Shown in pieces: positions 49,036 to 57,986 of a DNA stretch of 64,000 nt; position 1 is the first letter of the stretch; each line of letters starts with the position of its first letter. The DNA is taken from positions 1,860,001 to 1,924,000 of the forward strand of contig CAWFFZ010000008.1 in NCBI GenBank assembly GCA_963815295.1, written 5' to 3'. The notes under the pieces are model-generated. The model saw only the letters and a program-made list of their open reading frames with translations. It was not told the origin of the DNA and made no database searches. Source of the DNA: JACDHG01 sp963815295 (GTDB lineage: Bacteria; Actinomycetota; Actinomycetes; Propionibacteriales; Nocardioidaceae). Made by a program: the position numbers and the translations under genes.

Positions 49036-50040
49036 ATGACCGCCTCGATCGCGACGGCGTCCGGCGCTCGTCATACGAGCATCCAGGGGATCGGCGGCTA
49101 TCGGCCGAGCCGCGTCGTCACGAATGACGAGATCTGCGAGCGCATCGACTCGAGCGACGAGTGGATCCGGACTCGATCGGGGATCATCGAGCGCCGCTTC
49201 GCAGAGCCCCACGAGACCGTGCAGATGATGAGCGTCGCCGCATCACGGGTCGCGCTGGAGCGGGCCGGCGTCGCGAGCGCGCAGATCGACTGCGTGATCG
49301 TCGCGACCGTCTCTCACCTGATGCAGACGCCGGCCGTCGCCACCCTCGTGTCCGAAGAGCTCGGCGCGACACCCGCTGCTGCGTTCGACATCTCGGCAGC
49401 TTGCGCAGGCTTCTGCGTCGGCATCGGCCTCGCCTCCGACATGATCCGTTCCGGGAGCGCCAAGTATGTGTTGGTCGTCGGCGTCGAGCGGCTGTCCGAC
49501 ATCACCGACCCGACCGACCGCGGGACCGCGTTCATCTTCGCCGACGGCGCGGGTGCGGCCGTCGTCGGTCCGGCCGACGCCGAGGGCATCGGCCCGGTCG
49601 TCTGGGGCGCCGACGGTTCCAAGTACGACCTGATCCGGCAGAACGAGAGCTGGACCGACGTACTCGAGGTCGAGCCGGCCGTGATGCCGACGCTGCGGAT
49701 GGACGGCAACCCGGTGTTTCGCTGGGCGTCATACGAGATGGCCAAGGTCGCACGCGAAGCGCTCGACCGTGCCGGTATGACGGTCGACGACCTCGACGTG
49801 TTCGTGCCCCACCAGGCCAACATGCGGATCACCGACGCGATGGCCCGCGCGCTCAAGCTGCCCGACGATGTCGTCATCGCCCGCGACATCGCCTACCAGG
49901 GCAACACGTCCGCCGCATCGGTGCCGCTCGCGGCGGCCGCGCTCCTCGAGTCCGGCGAAGCCAAGAGCGGCGACACGGCTCTGTTCATCGCGTTCGGAGC
50001 CGGGCTGGCGTATGCCGCCCAGGTGGTCACGCTGCCGTGA
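49036..50040 (+). CDS. fabH: 3-oxoacyl-ACP synthase III
   Basis: A 334-aa condensing enzyme that starts fatty-acid chains from acyl-CoA and malonyl-ACP; branched-chain primers are likely in an actinobacterium. Catalytic triad: Cys123 in DISAACAGFC, His in FVPHQANMRI, Asn in YQGNTSAASVPLA. SSDEWIRTRSGIIERR is the acyl-CoA binding N-terminal block. ATG at 49036 begins one base after the fabD stop (GTGACATG). Present here as in Streptomyces, absent from the equivalent mycobacterial cluster. Confidence 0.96.
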   Translation: MTASIATASGARHTSIQGIGGYRPSRVVTNDEICERIDSSDEWIRTRSGIIERRFAEPHETVQMMSVAASRVALERAGVASAQIDCVIVATVSHLMQTPAVATLVSEELGATPAAAFDISAACAGFCVGIGLASDMIRSGSAKYVLVVGVERLSDITDPTDRGTAFIFADGAGAAVVGPADAEGIGPVVWGADGSKYDLIRQNESWTDVLEVEPAVMPTLRMDGNPVFRWASYEMAKVAREALDRAGMTVDDLDVFVPHQANMRITDAMARALKLPDDVVIARDIAYQGNTSAASVPLAAAALLESGEAKSGDTALFIAFGAGLAYAAQVVTLP

Positions 50041-50126
50041 CCATCCCCTGATCTCCGCAGCCTCGCTGCGGGGTCCCCGACCCTCGGGGACGACCACCAC
50101 CCAGATACCCCTAAGGAGCCACCCGA

Positions 50127-50375
50127 ATGGCCAGCACTGAGGAGATCCGCTCCGGACTCGCCGACATCGTCAACGAGGTCGCCGGAATCCCCGCTGACGA
50201 CGTCCAGCTCGACAAGTCCTTCACCGACGACCTCGACGTCGACTCGCTCTCCATGGTCGAGGTTGTCGTCGCTTCCGAAGAACAGTTCGGCGTCAAGATC
50301 CCCGACGAAGAGGTCAAGAACCTCAAGACCGTGGGAGACGCCGTCGCCTACATCGAGAACGCCCAAAACTCCTGA
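50127..50375 (+). CDS. acpP: Acyl carrier protein
   Basis: An 82-aa acidic four-helix protein that carries acyl chains on a 4'-phosphopantetheine arm. The attachment site is Ser40 in DDLDVDSLSMVEVV. SEEQFGVKIPDEEVKNLKTV is the typical helix III region. ATG has AAGGAGCC upstream. It lies 86 bp after fabH. Confidence 0.97.
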   Translation: MASTEEIRSGLADIVNEVAGIPADDVQLDKSFTDDLDVDSLSMVEVVVASEEQFGVKIPDEEVKNLKTVGDAVAYIENAQNS

Positions 50376-50475
50376 CCCTCTCCACCGACGTGTCAGAACG
50401 CCACCGGCCCCGAGCCGGGTCATGGTCTGACAAGTCGGTGATCGAGGGACGACCTACACATGAGGTGAACCCCAG

Positions 50476-51714
50476 ATGAGCTCCACCCGCGTCGTTGTCA
50501 CCGGTCTCGGTGCGACGTCTCCCGTCGGCGGTGACGCGCCCAAGACCTGGTCCGCGTTGCTCGCCGGCACCTCCGGCGCTGGCCTACTCGAGGACGAGTG
50601 GGCGACGGAGCTCCCGGCCCGCATCGCGGCGCGTGTCGCGGTCGAGCCGTCCGAGATCCTCGACCGCGTCAAGGCCCGACGCCTCGACCGTTCGGCGCAG
50701 TTCGCCATGGTCGCGACTCTCGAGGCCTGGGCAGACTGCGGCCTCGCTGACGGCGGTGTCGACTCCGAGCGCCTGGGGGTTGCGATGGCGTCGGGCATCG
50801 GCGGTGTCACCACGCTGCTGTCCAACTACGACAAGCTGCTCGCCAAGGGGCCACGTCTGGTGTCGCCGATGGCGATCCCGATGCTGATGCCCAACAGCCC
50901 GGCGGCGAACGTCGGGCTGGCCATCGGGGCCAAAGCTGGCGTGCACACTCCCGTGTCGGCTTGCGCGTCTGGCAACGAAGCGATCGCGCATGGGCTCGAC
51001 ATGATCCGGCTGGGCCGCGCAGACGTAGTCGTCGTCGGGGGCACCGAGGCCGCCATCCACCCGCTGCCCATGGCGGCATTCGCCAACATGCAGGCGCTCT
51101 CACGACGCAACGACGACCCGACCAGGGCGTCTCGCCCCTGGGACGTCGACCGCGACGGGTTCCTGCTCGGCGAGGGCGCAGCCGTCCTGGTGATCGAGAG
51201 CGCCGAACATGCGCAAGCCCGCGGCGCCAAGGTGTATGCCGAACTGGCCGGTGCCGGTGTGACGGCCGACTCGCACGACATTGCCCAGCCAGACCCTTCC
51301 GGTCTGGGCGCCACGAGGGCGATGAAGCTCGCTATGGCCGACGCTGAGCTAACCCCGCGCGATGTCATACACATCAACGCTCATGCCACGTCGACGCCGC
51401 AGGGAGACGTGGCCGAGTGCCAAGCCATCACGAACGCCCTGGGCGGCGAGATCGACCACGTCATCACGACATCGACGAAGTCGATGACCGGCCACCTGCT
51501 TGGTGCGGCCGGCGCGCTCGAGTCGCTGGCCACGATCTTGGCACTGCACCACCGGGTGGTGCCACCGACCATCAACCTCGACAACATCGACCCGGCGGTC
51601 AAGCTCGACATCGCGACCGAACAGCGCTCGCTGCCCGACGGTGACATCGCAGCGCTCAACAACTCCTTCGGCTTCGGCGGCCACAACGTCGCCATCGCCT
51701 TCCGCTCAGCGTAG
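50476..51714 (+). CDS. fabF: 3-oxoacyl-ACP synthase II
   Basis: A 412-aa elongating condensing enzyme. VVVTGLGATSPVGGD start, Cys in VSACASGNEAIAHG, His in NAHATSTPQGD, Lys/His in TKSMTGHLLGAAGALE, and NNSFGFGGHNVA close. It extends acyl-ACP chains in the same pathway as the neighbouring fab genes. ATG at 50476, with AGGTGAAC upstream. Equivalent in position to kasA of mycobacteria. Confidence 0.96.
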   Translation: MSSTRVVVTGLGATSPVGGDAPKTWSALLAGTSGAGLLEDEWATELPARIAARVAVEPSEILDRVKARRLDRSAQFAMVATLEAWADCGLADGGVDSERLGVAMASGIGGVTTLLSNYDKLLAKGPRLVSPMAIPMLMPNSPAANVGLAIGAKAGVHTPVSACASGNEAIAHGLDMIRLGRADVVVVGGTEAAIHPLPMAAFANMQALSRRNDDPTRASRPWDVDRDGFLLGEGAAVLVIESAEHAQARGAKVYAELAGAGVTADSHDIAQPDPSGLGATRAMKLAMADAELTPRDVIHINAHATSTPQGDVAECQAITNALGGEIDHVITTSTKSMTGHLLGAAGALESLATILALHHRVVPPTINLDNIDPAVKLDIATEQRSLPDGDIAALNNSFGFGGHNVAIAFRSA

Positions 51715-51725
51715 GCAGGACAGTC

Positions 51726-53171
51726 ATGACCACGACCGACAACGCACCCGCGGCACCGGCACCGGCAAAGCCTCCGAAGCTGCCGCGCGAGGAAGATCCG
51801 CGCAACCCCAACCTGCGGCTGGCGAACTTCTTCGACGACGGCACGGTCGAGCTGATCAGCGCCGACGACGACAGCGGCATGCTGGCGGCGGTCGGCGCAG
51901 TTGAAGGTGTGCACACGGTGGCGTTCTGCTCCGACGCCACCATCATGGGCGGTGCGATGGGCAACGAGGGCTGCAAGGTCGTGGTCAAGGCCTACCAGCG
52001 GGCGATGGCCGATCAAGCCCCGATCGTAGGGCTGTGGCACTCCGGTGGCGCCCGACTCGCTGAGGGTGTGCTGTCGTTGCACGCGGTCGGCCTGATCTTC
52101 CACGCCATGACGCGGGCGTCGGGCAGGATTCCCCAGATCTCCGTGGTGCTCGGGCCTGCCGCCGGCGGGGCTGCTTACGGACCTGCGCTCACCGATGTCG
52201 TCGTCCTCGGGCCAGAGGGACGGATCTTCGTCACGGGCCCCGACGTCGTGCGCTCGGTGACCGGCGAGGACGTGGACATGCTGCGCCTAGGTGGCCCGGA
52301 GCCGCATGGCCGCCGCTCGGGTGTCGTGCACATCCTGGCCGAGTCGGAGGAGCACGCGCTGGGCGAGGGCCGCAGGCTGGTCGCGTTGCTCGGCGACCAG
52401 CGCACCCTCGACGTGGCCGCCGTGTCGGACAGCGACCTGTCCGAGCAGATGCCTGAGTCGAAGAAGCGCGCCTACGACGTACACCCCTTGGTCGAGCACC
52501 TGCTCGACCCCGACTCGATGGTCGAGCTGCACCGCAAGTGGGCGCCAAACATCGTCACCGCGCTTGGGCGGTTCGGCGACCGCACGGTAGGCGTGATCGC
52601 CAACAACCCGCTGCGTCTCGGCGGCTGCCTCGATTCGCCGTCAGCGGAGAAGGCAGCCCGGTTCGTGCGCATGTGCGACGCGTACGGGGTGCCGCTGATC
52701 GTCGTGGTCGACGTCCCCGGCTACCTGCCCGGCGTCGGGCAGGAGTGGGACGGCGTCGTACGACGCGGAGCCAAGCTGCTGCACGCGTTCGGTGAGGCGC
52801 AGGTCCCGCGCGTCACGCTGGTGACCCGCAAGGCGTTCGGCGGCGCGTATATCGCGATGAACTCGCGGGCGCTCGGCGCGACCAAGGTGCTCGCTTGGCC
52901 GGGTGCCGAGGTGGCCGTGATGGGTGCCATCGCTGCTGTCCGGATCCTGCATCGGCGCAAGATCGCGGCCGTAGCGGCAGACTTGCGCCCCACGGTCGAG
53001 GCCGAGCTTGCCGTCGAGCACGAGCTGATCGCGGGCGGCGTCGACAAGGCGGTGGAGATCGGGGTTGTCGACGAGGTGGTCGAGCCGTCGGCCACCCGAT
53101 CGGCCCTGGCCGCCGCGATCGTCGAAGCCGACACCGGCTCCCGCGGCCAACACGGCAACATCCCCCTCTAG
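51726..53171 (+). CDS. accD: Acyl-CoA carboxylase beta subunit (AccD6-like)
   Basis: A 481-aa carboxyltransferase that moves CO2 from biotin to acetyl- or propionyl-CoA to make malonyl-/methylmalonyl-CoA for the fab enzymes. Crotonase-like halves: GGARLAEGVLSLHAVGLI and VVLGPAAGGAAYGPALTDVVV bind acyl-CoA. VVVDVPGYLPGVGQEWDGVV and FGGAYIAMNSRALGATKVLAWPGAEVAVMG form the biotin side. Last gene of the fab operon, as accD6 (Rv2247) in M. tuberculosis. It ends just before the largest 22-nt repeat array. Confidence 0.94.
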   Translation: MTTTDNAPAAPAPAKPPKLPREEDPRNPNLRLANFFDDGTVELISADDDSGMLAAVGAVEGVHTVAFCSDATIMGGAMGNEGCKVVVKAYQRAMADQAPIVGLWHSGGARLAEGVLSLHAVGLIFHAMTRASGRIPQISVVLGPAAGGAAYGPALTDVVVLGPEGRIFVTGPDVVRSVTGEDVDMLRLGGPEPHGRRSGVVHILAESEEHALGEGRRLVALLGDQRTLDVAAVSDSDLSEQMPESKKRAYDVHPLVEHLLDPDSMVELHRKWAPNIVTALGRFGDRTVGVIANNPLRLGGCLDSPSAEKAARFVRMCDAYGVPLIVVVDVPGYLPGVGQEWDGVVRRGAKLLHAFGEAQVPRVTLVTRKAFGGAYIAMNSRALGATKVLAWPGAEVAVMGAIAAVRILHRRKIAAVAADLRPTVEAELAVEHELIAGGVDKAVEIGVVDEVVEPSATRSALAAAIVEADTGSRGQHGNIPL

Positions 53172-53176
53172 CCTTT

Positions 53177-53375
53177 GTTCACCCGTCAGTCTTGGCCCGT
53201 TGACCCGTCAGTCTTGGCGCGTTGACCCGTCAGTCTTGGCGCGTTGACCCGTCAGTTTTGGCGCGTTGACCCGTCAACAATGGCGCACTGACCCGTCGTC
53301 GGATCGATGGAACAGACCAAACCTGACGGGTCAACAGACCAAACCTGACGGCTCAACAGACCAAACCTGACGGGT
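53177..53375. repeat. Large inverted array of 22-nt repeats between convergent genes
   Basis: Five direct 22-nt units start at 53177, 53199, 53221, 53243 and 53265 (core GTTGACCCGTCAGTCTTGG). After a 23-bp spacer, three units in the opposite sense start at 53310, 53332 and 53354 (core AGACCAAACCTGACGGGTCA). TTGACCCGTCAG pairs with CTGACGGGTCAA, so either strand's RNA can fold into a long hairpin. The array fills the gap between accD (stop 53171) and DUF3145 (stop 53382), suggesting a bidirectional terminator-like role. Confidence 0.88.
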
Positions 53376-53381
53376 CAACGG

Positions 53382-53909
53382 CTAGACGACGTGGTGGAGC
53401 CACTTCACGGGGGCGCCGTCGCCGGCATACCGGAACGGCTCGAGCGCTTCGTCCCAGGCCTTGCCCAGCAGCTTGTCGATCTCGACGAGCAGCGGCAGGT
53501 CTCCGATGGCCGACTTGACGACGGCGGCCTTGAGGCGGTCCTCCGGGATCATGATGTCCCCATGCATCCCGGTCACGGCGTGATAGACGCCGAGCTCGGG
53601 CGTGAACGAGTAGCGGGCGCCTTCGCTCGACGCGGTGGCGTCCTCGGTGATCTCGAACAGCAACTGCTCCCAGCCGCGCAGGGCGGACGCGATGTGAGCA
53701 GCGGTGCCTATCGGGCCTGTCCAGGAGAACTCGGCACGGTAGGTGCCGGCCTTGGCGGGCTGGGGGATCCACGAGAGGTCGACGGCAACGCCAAGCACGC
53801 CGGCGACTGCCCACTCCACGTGGGGACACAGTGCCGACGGCGAGGCATGCACGAATAACACTCCGCGGGTGGCCACGTCTGTGGTCTCCGCGTTCGCGCT
53901 TCGGTTCAC
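53382..53909 (-). CDS. DUF3145 family protein
   Basis: A 175-aa actinobacterial protein of unknown function. RGVLFVHASPSALCPHVEWAV, LSWIPQPAKAGTYRAEFSW, GTAAHIASALRGWEQLLFEI and GARYSFTPELGVYHA are the conserved strands. The C-terminal YAGDGAPVKWLHHVV is typical. The GTG at 53909 has a strong AGGAGGAAC upstream; the ORF extension to 53963 lacks one. Often found beside the fab cluster in actinobacteria, but here in opposite orientation. Confidence 0.88.
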   Translation of the reverse strand: MNRSANAETTDVATRGVLFVHASPSALCPHVEWAVAGVLGVAVDLSWIPQPAKAGTYRAEFSWTGPIGTAAHIASALRGWEQLLFEITEDATASSEGARYSFTPELGVYHAVTGMHGDIMIPEDRLKAAVVKSAIGDLPLLVEIDKLLGKAWDEALEPFRYAGDGAPVKWLHHVV

Positions 53910-54086
53910 CGTTCCTCCTGTTGGTTTCGAGGTTCGCCTTCCCCAGCGGTCTCGAGTCAACATTCAGAGATGAACTCCTGCCCCATTGTGCCTCATGCGT
54001 CACACCGGCACCAGCACAACACCGTATGACGCTCGGGCCGTCTCCCCTGCCGTTCGCGTCCCCGCGACCGCGGCAGCCCGGCCAAA

Positions 54087-55052
54087 CTATGGCCAGCGGG
54101 AGGCGACGAAGAGGCCAGCACCGGTCGACAACAGCGACAATATGACCAGGTATCCGACGTATTCCGACGTCGCATCGGCCCGCTCGCGGGTGAAGACGAG
54201 GCCGCCTTCGACATCCCGGTAGGCCTCGATGAGGTCGTCAGGTGACTCGGCGATGTAAGCCTTGCCCCCGCTGATGTCGGAGACCTCCTGCAGTTGCTCG
54301 ATCTCGACGGGCACCGGCACGGTCTCGCCGCCGCTGGAGATCGTCCCGTTCGGAGTCCCCAGGGCGACGGTATAGACCGGAATACCCTGTGCCTTGGCTG
54401 CTTCAGCTGCTGCGACCTGGGATCGGCCCACCGTCCGGGCGCCGTCACTGATGAGCACGATGAGCGCGGGCTTCTGGCCGTCGGGCACATCTGACCCGAG
54501 CGCTTGCTGCACCACGTCGAGCGACGCGTAGATCCCCTCACCGGTGGCGGTGTACTCCTGCAGCGTGAGGGCGTCGATCGCCTCCGTCACCTCGGTGCGG
54601 TCGATCGTGGGAGCAACCACGACTTCGGCGTTGCGAGCGAACGTCACCAGCGCCACCTTGAACGCCGGAGGCAGCTGGCCGAGGAACTGCTTGGCGGTGT
54701 CCTTGGCGGCAGTGATCCGGTCCGGCGCAACGTCGGTCGCCTCCATCGAGAGCGAGACGTCGATGGTGAGTACGACGGTGACGCCGGCCGAGCGCGGGAC
54801 CTTGATGATCTTCACCGGCTTCGCGAACAGCACGATCGCGAACGCAAGCGTGAGCATCGCCAGGCCGACCGCGACGTGCTGGCGCCAGTTGACGCGACGC
54901 GGGACGACCGTGTCGAGGAGTGCGAGGTTCGTGAACCGGACGGCGTAGTGGCTCTTGCGGTACTGCAGCGCCACATAGCCGGCGATCAGCGCCGGCACGA
55001 GCAGCAGGAACCACAACCGCTCCGGCTGCAGGTAGTCCCACGTGACGATCAT
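54087..55052 (-). CDS. VWA-domain membrane protein (BatA-like)
   Basis: A 321-aa protein: two N-terminal membrane helices (about 12-32 and 58-77), a von Willebrand A domain (90-290) with intact metal site D98-x-S100-x-S102 (TIDVSLSM) and SDGARTVG, and a C-terminal helix (298-316). Third gene of a MoxR > DUF58 > VWA operon; such systems are thought to assemble or activate metal-dependent or envelope complexes. Its ATG overlaps the DUF58 stop by four bases (ATGA). Confidence 0.88.
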   Translation of the reverse strand: MIVTWDYLQPERLWFLLLVPALIAGYVALQYRKSHYAVRFTNLALLDTVVPRRVNWRQHVAVGLAMLTLAFAIVLFAKPVKIIKVPRSAGVTVVLTIDVSLSMEATDVAPDRITAAKDTAKQFLGQLPPAFKVALVTFARNAEVVVAPTIDRTEVTEAIDALTLQEYTATGEGIYASLDVVQQALGSDVPDGQKPALIVLISDGARTVGRSQVAAAEAAKAQGIPVYTVALGTPNGTISSGGETVPVPVEIEQLQEVSDISGGKAYIAESPDDLIEAYRDVEGGLVFTRERADATSEYVGYLVILSLLSTGAGLFVASRWP

Positions 55053-56038
55053 CGGGTCACACCGGGGGGTGGTTGGTGCAGACGTGCGGCGATCCGCCGG
55101 TGCTTGAGCGCGAAGCGGGCGGTGTCGGCGACCCAGTCGCGGTCGGTGCGCAGGATCAGGTGCGCGACGCCCGACCGGCGCAGCGCTCGAGCCGTGCGCT
55201 CGCGCTGGAGACGGGATGCGGCGGCATACCTGTCCCTGACCCGGCGGTTGCCCGTGTTGAGCTCGCGCACCTCACCTGTCTCGGGGTCCTCGAGGAGGAT
55301 CGTGCCGACGTTCGGTATGTCGAGCTCGCGCGGGTCGATGATCTCGACGGCGATCACCTGGTTGCGCGCCGCCAGCTCGCGCATGGCCTTCTCCCACGAC
55401 GGCGGCGAGTCCGCGTCTCCCGCAGCATCGTGGAGATCGATGAAGTCGGACACGACGACGCGGAGGCCACGTTTGCGTTGCGCCCGGGCGACTGACCGGA
55501 TGGCCTCGGCCAGCGACATCGTGTCGCCGGTGCCGTCGTCGTGGGGCTCACGTAACAACGACCGGAGCAGTGCGAACAGGGCCAGCCGTCCTGACCGCGT
55601 CGGCCAACGACGCAGCCTGCCGCGGCGCAGGACGTAGCCGCCGAAGCGGTCGCCGACCCGGAACGTCAGCAGCCCCATCGTCGCCACGGCCGCGACCGCC
55701 AGGTCGCGCTTCTCCATGGCCGCGGTCCCAAAATGCATGGAGGCCGACAGGTCGACCATCACCCATGTCTCGAGCTCGCGGTCGGCGATCACGTCGCGCA
55801 CGTGAGGGATCGTGGTGCGGGCTGTCACGGCCCAGTCCATCCGACGTACGTCGTCCTCGCCCGGGATGTACGTGCGCGCCTCAGCCAGCTCGGTGCCCGG
55901 ACCGGGCAGCAGTCCCAGGTGCTCGCCGTGGAGAAACCCCTCGAGGCGGCGGACGATCTGAAGCTCGAGCCGTCGCAGCGCCTGCTCGGGCGCCAGTTGG
56001 GACAGTGGGACGTTGTCGGCGCGGAACTTCTGGGCCAC
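55049..56038 (-). CDS. DUF58 domain protein
   Basis: A 329-aa cytoplasmic protein with the DUF58 core: SQLAPEQALRRLELQIVRRL, GPGTELAEARTYIPGEDDVRRMDWAVTARTTIPHVRD and WVMVDLSASMHFGT (a VWA-like DxSxS). Typical partner of MoxR ATPases, possibly the substrate or adaptor. It begins 2 bp after the moxR stop and overlaps the VWA gene, so the three are one transcription unit. Confidence 0.9.
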   Translation of the reverse strand: MAQKFRADNVPLSQLAPEQALRRLELQIVRRLEGFLHGEHLGLLPGPGTELAEARTYIPGEDDVRRMDWAVTARTTIPHVRDVIADRELETWVMVDLSASMHFGTAAMEKRDLAVAAVATMGLLTFRVGDRFGGYVLRRGRLRRWPTRSGRLALFALLRSLLREPHDDGTGDTMSLAEAIRSVARAQRKRGLRVVVSDFIDLHDAAGDADSPPSWEKAMRELAARNQVIAVEIIDPRELDIPNVGTILLEDPETGEVRELNTGNRRVRDRYAAASRLQRERTARALRRSGVAHLILRTDRDWVADTARFALKHRRIAARLHQPPPGVTR

Positions 56039-56040
56039 GG

Positions 56041-57072
56041 TCAGCGGAACTCTGGTTGGGTGCCGTTGTTCCAGACCGGCTGCGGCTGCGGGATGGCGCT
56101 GACGACCCGCTCGACGACATTGCGTGAGTCGACACCGTCGGCCACCGAGTCGAAGGTGAGAACGAGGCGGTGCGCCATCACGTCCTGTGCGACAGTGGCG
56201 ATGTCCTGCGGCAAGACGTAGGCGCGGCCGTGGATCAGCGCCACCGCGCGGGCAGCGGCGGCCAGACCGAGGGTGGCGCGTGGGCTGGCCCCGATCTCGA
56301 TGACCCCTGTCAGGTCGTGGATATGGAACTCGGCAGGATTTCGCGTGGCCAAGACGATCCGCACGATGTACTCGGCAACCAGGTTGTGCACGAAGATCTG
56401 GTCGGAAGCGTGTTGCAGGGCGATGATCTGGGCGGGATCGAGGATCTTCGCGGCCACGGGTGGGTCGACACTCATCCGGCGCAGGATCTCGAACTCCTCG
56501 TGCCCGCGGGGATGCAACACGTCGACCTTGAGCAGGAAGCGGTCGCGCTGTGCCTCCGGCAGCGGGTAGACACCCTCGGACTCGATCGGATTCTGGGTCG
56601 CGATGACGATGAACGGGTCAGGCATCTTGAACGTCTGGCCGCCGATGGACACCTGATGCTCTGCCATCAGCTCGAGCATCGCCGACTGGACTTTCGCAGG
56701 GGCTCGGTTGACCTCGTCGGCGAGGAGGAAGTTGACGAACGCCGGCCCGAGCTCGACGTCGAACCGCTCCTTGCTCGGCCGGTAGATCCGCGTGCCGACG
56801 ATGTCGGACGGCACCAGGTCTGGGGTGAACTGGATGCGTGCGAAGTCGCCGCCGACGACGTCGGCAAAGGTCCGCACCGCAAGCGTCTTCGCGACGCCAG
56901 GCACGCCCTCGAGCAGACAGTGACCGCGGGCGATCAACGCGACCATCAGCTGCTCCACCATGTGCTCCTGGCCCACGATGACGCGCTTGACCTCCTGCAT
57001 GGCGCGCTGCGTCTGCTCCGCGAGCCGTGCCAGCTCGGTCGCGGCTGACGCCGTCGGGGCCGGACTCGTCAT
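56041..57072 (-). CDS. moxR: MoxR-type AAA+ ATPase
   Basis: A 343-aa AAA+ chaperone. Walker A LLEGVPGVAKTLAVR, Walker B NFLLADEVNRAPAKVQ, sensor 1 FIVIATQNPIESEG, QRDRFLLKVDV arginine finger and a C-terminal lid (GASPRATLGLAAAARAVAL). MoxR proteins remodel or activate VWA partners, supplied here by the two following genes. The ATG at 57072 has AAGGGA upstream. Divergent from the pseudokinase-like membrane protein. Confidence 0.92.
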   Translation of the reverse strand: MTSPAPTASAATELARLAEQTQRAMQEVKRVIVGQEHMVEQLMVALIARGHCLLEGVPGVAKTLAVRTFADVVGGDFARIQFTPDLVPSDIVGTRIYRPSKERFDVELGPAFVNFLLADEVNRAPAKVQSAMLELMAEHQVSIGGQTFKMPDPFIVIATQNPIESEGVYPLPEAQRDRFLLKVDVLHPRGHEEFEILRRMSVDPPVAAKILDPAQIIALQHASDQIFVHNLVAEYIVRIVLATRNPAEFHIHDLTGVIEIGASPRATLGLAAAARAVALIHGRAYVLPQDIATVAQDVMAHRLVLTFDSVADGVDSRNVVERVVSAIPQPQPVWNNGTQPEFR

Positions 57073-57179
57073 ACTCGAATTCCCTTCGCGGACGTATGGC
57101 GTCGTACCCTCGTCAGTGTTACAGACCCACCCAAGGCTTGGAACACGCTTTGGGGCAGCGATCCCGAGAGCGGAGGGCC

Positions 57180-57905
57180 ATGGGGCATAGTCAACCCGGC
57201 TCCCGGGTCAGCCGTCTCACGAGGCGTGATCCTCCGGCCGTCGGCACCGTCCAGCTGACGGGCCGGCTCGAGGCCGACGATTCGGGGATCGTGTATGCCG
57301 GCGAGCTCGACGGTCAGCCCGTCGCCGTCGTGATGCTCACCGAAGGCGCCGAGACCGACTCCTACGGACGTCGACGTTTTCACGACGCGTTGCGCGAGCT
57401 GGAGGAGGCGGACGGCGACGCCATCATCGCCTTCGACGACGACGTGGACATCGCCCCTTGGGTGGCCGTGCGCGCGGACAGCTGGGACGAAGGGCTCGAT
57501 GTGGCGCGCGGGCTGTTGGCTCCGGTCACGCTCGCCCACCTGGCGCCAATCGGTGAGGCTCGCGGCCCGGACTTCCGCCCGCACTGGTTCCGCCGCGACG
57601 GGGCCGGCCGTTGGCGACTATGGCCGCTCCCGTGGCCACGACAGCTCACCACCGGCCCGTGGTGGACCTGGGCCGCGGCATTCGCGCTGATCCTCGCGAT
57701 CGCGGCGCTCGCTTTGTGGATCGCCATCAAGATCTTCGAGAACTCCCCGGCTCCCGAGCCAGGCCCTGGCCCTGGCCCCGGCCCGAACCCGCCCACCACC
57801 CCCACGCCGTCCTCGAGCGGACCACCCACGTCCACACCTGGCGGACCGAGCCCGGACACGACCGGTCCGCAGACCAACCAGCCGCAGATCCCGCCGATCG
57901 TCTGA
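57180..57905 (+). CDS. Membrane protein with degenerate kinase N-lobe-like domain and Pro-rich tail
   Basis: A 241-aa protein. Residues 20-75 resemble a Ser/Thr kinase N-lobe (VGTVQLTGRLEADDSGIVYA, DGQPVAVVMLTE, GRRRFHDALRELEEADG), but the ATP-binding Lys of the VAVK motif is Val and the glycine loop is lost. A single membrane helix (about 160-186) is followed by a short Pro/Gly/Thr-rich external tail (PGPGPGPGPNPPTTPTPSSS). No kinase C-lobe. A pseudokinase-type sensor or a scaffold is inferred. It is divergent from the moxR operon, sharing the 107-bp promoter gap. Confidence 0.6.
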   Translation: MGHSQPGSRVSRLTRRDPPAVGTVQLTGRLEADDSGIVYAGELDGQPVAVVMLTEGAETDSYGRRRFHDALRELEEADGDAIIAFDDDVDIAPWVAVRADSWDEGLDVARGLLAPVTLAHLAPIGEARGPDFRPHWFRRDGAGRWRLWPLPWPRQLTTGPWWTWAAAFALILAIAALALWIAIKIFENSPAPEPGPGPGPGPNPPTTPTPSSSGPPTSTPGGPSPDTTGPQTNQPQIPPIV

Positions 57906-57924
57906 ACGTGCGTGGCCACTCAAC

Positions 57925-57966
57925 GTATGGTATTTGCCCACCACTTCTGTATTGCAATTACCATAC
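57925..57966. promoter_or_regulatory. AT-rich 13-bp inverted repeat upstream of the AAA ATPase
   Basis: GTATGGTATTTGC (57925-57937) and GCAATTACCATAC (57954-57966) pair with one mismatch, spacer 16 nt. The patch is strikingly AT-rich for this genome and ends 20 bp before the ATG. It is a strong operator candidate or promoter core. Confidence 0.55.
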
Positions 57967-57986
57967 ACTCGTCCTAGGATCGCCGA

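Noticed and set aside
53177..53375. CRISPR array
   Set aside because: Repeats are contiguous with no unique spacers, the unit is 22 nt, halves are inverted, and no cas genes are present.
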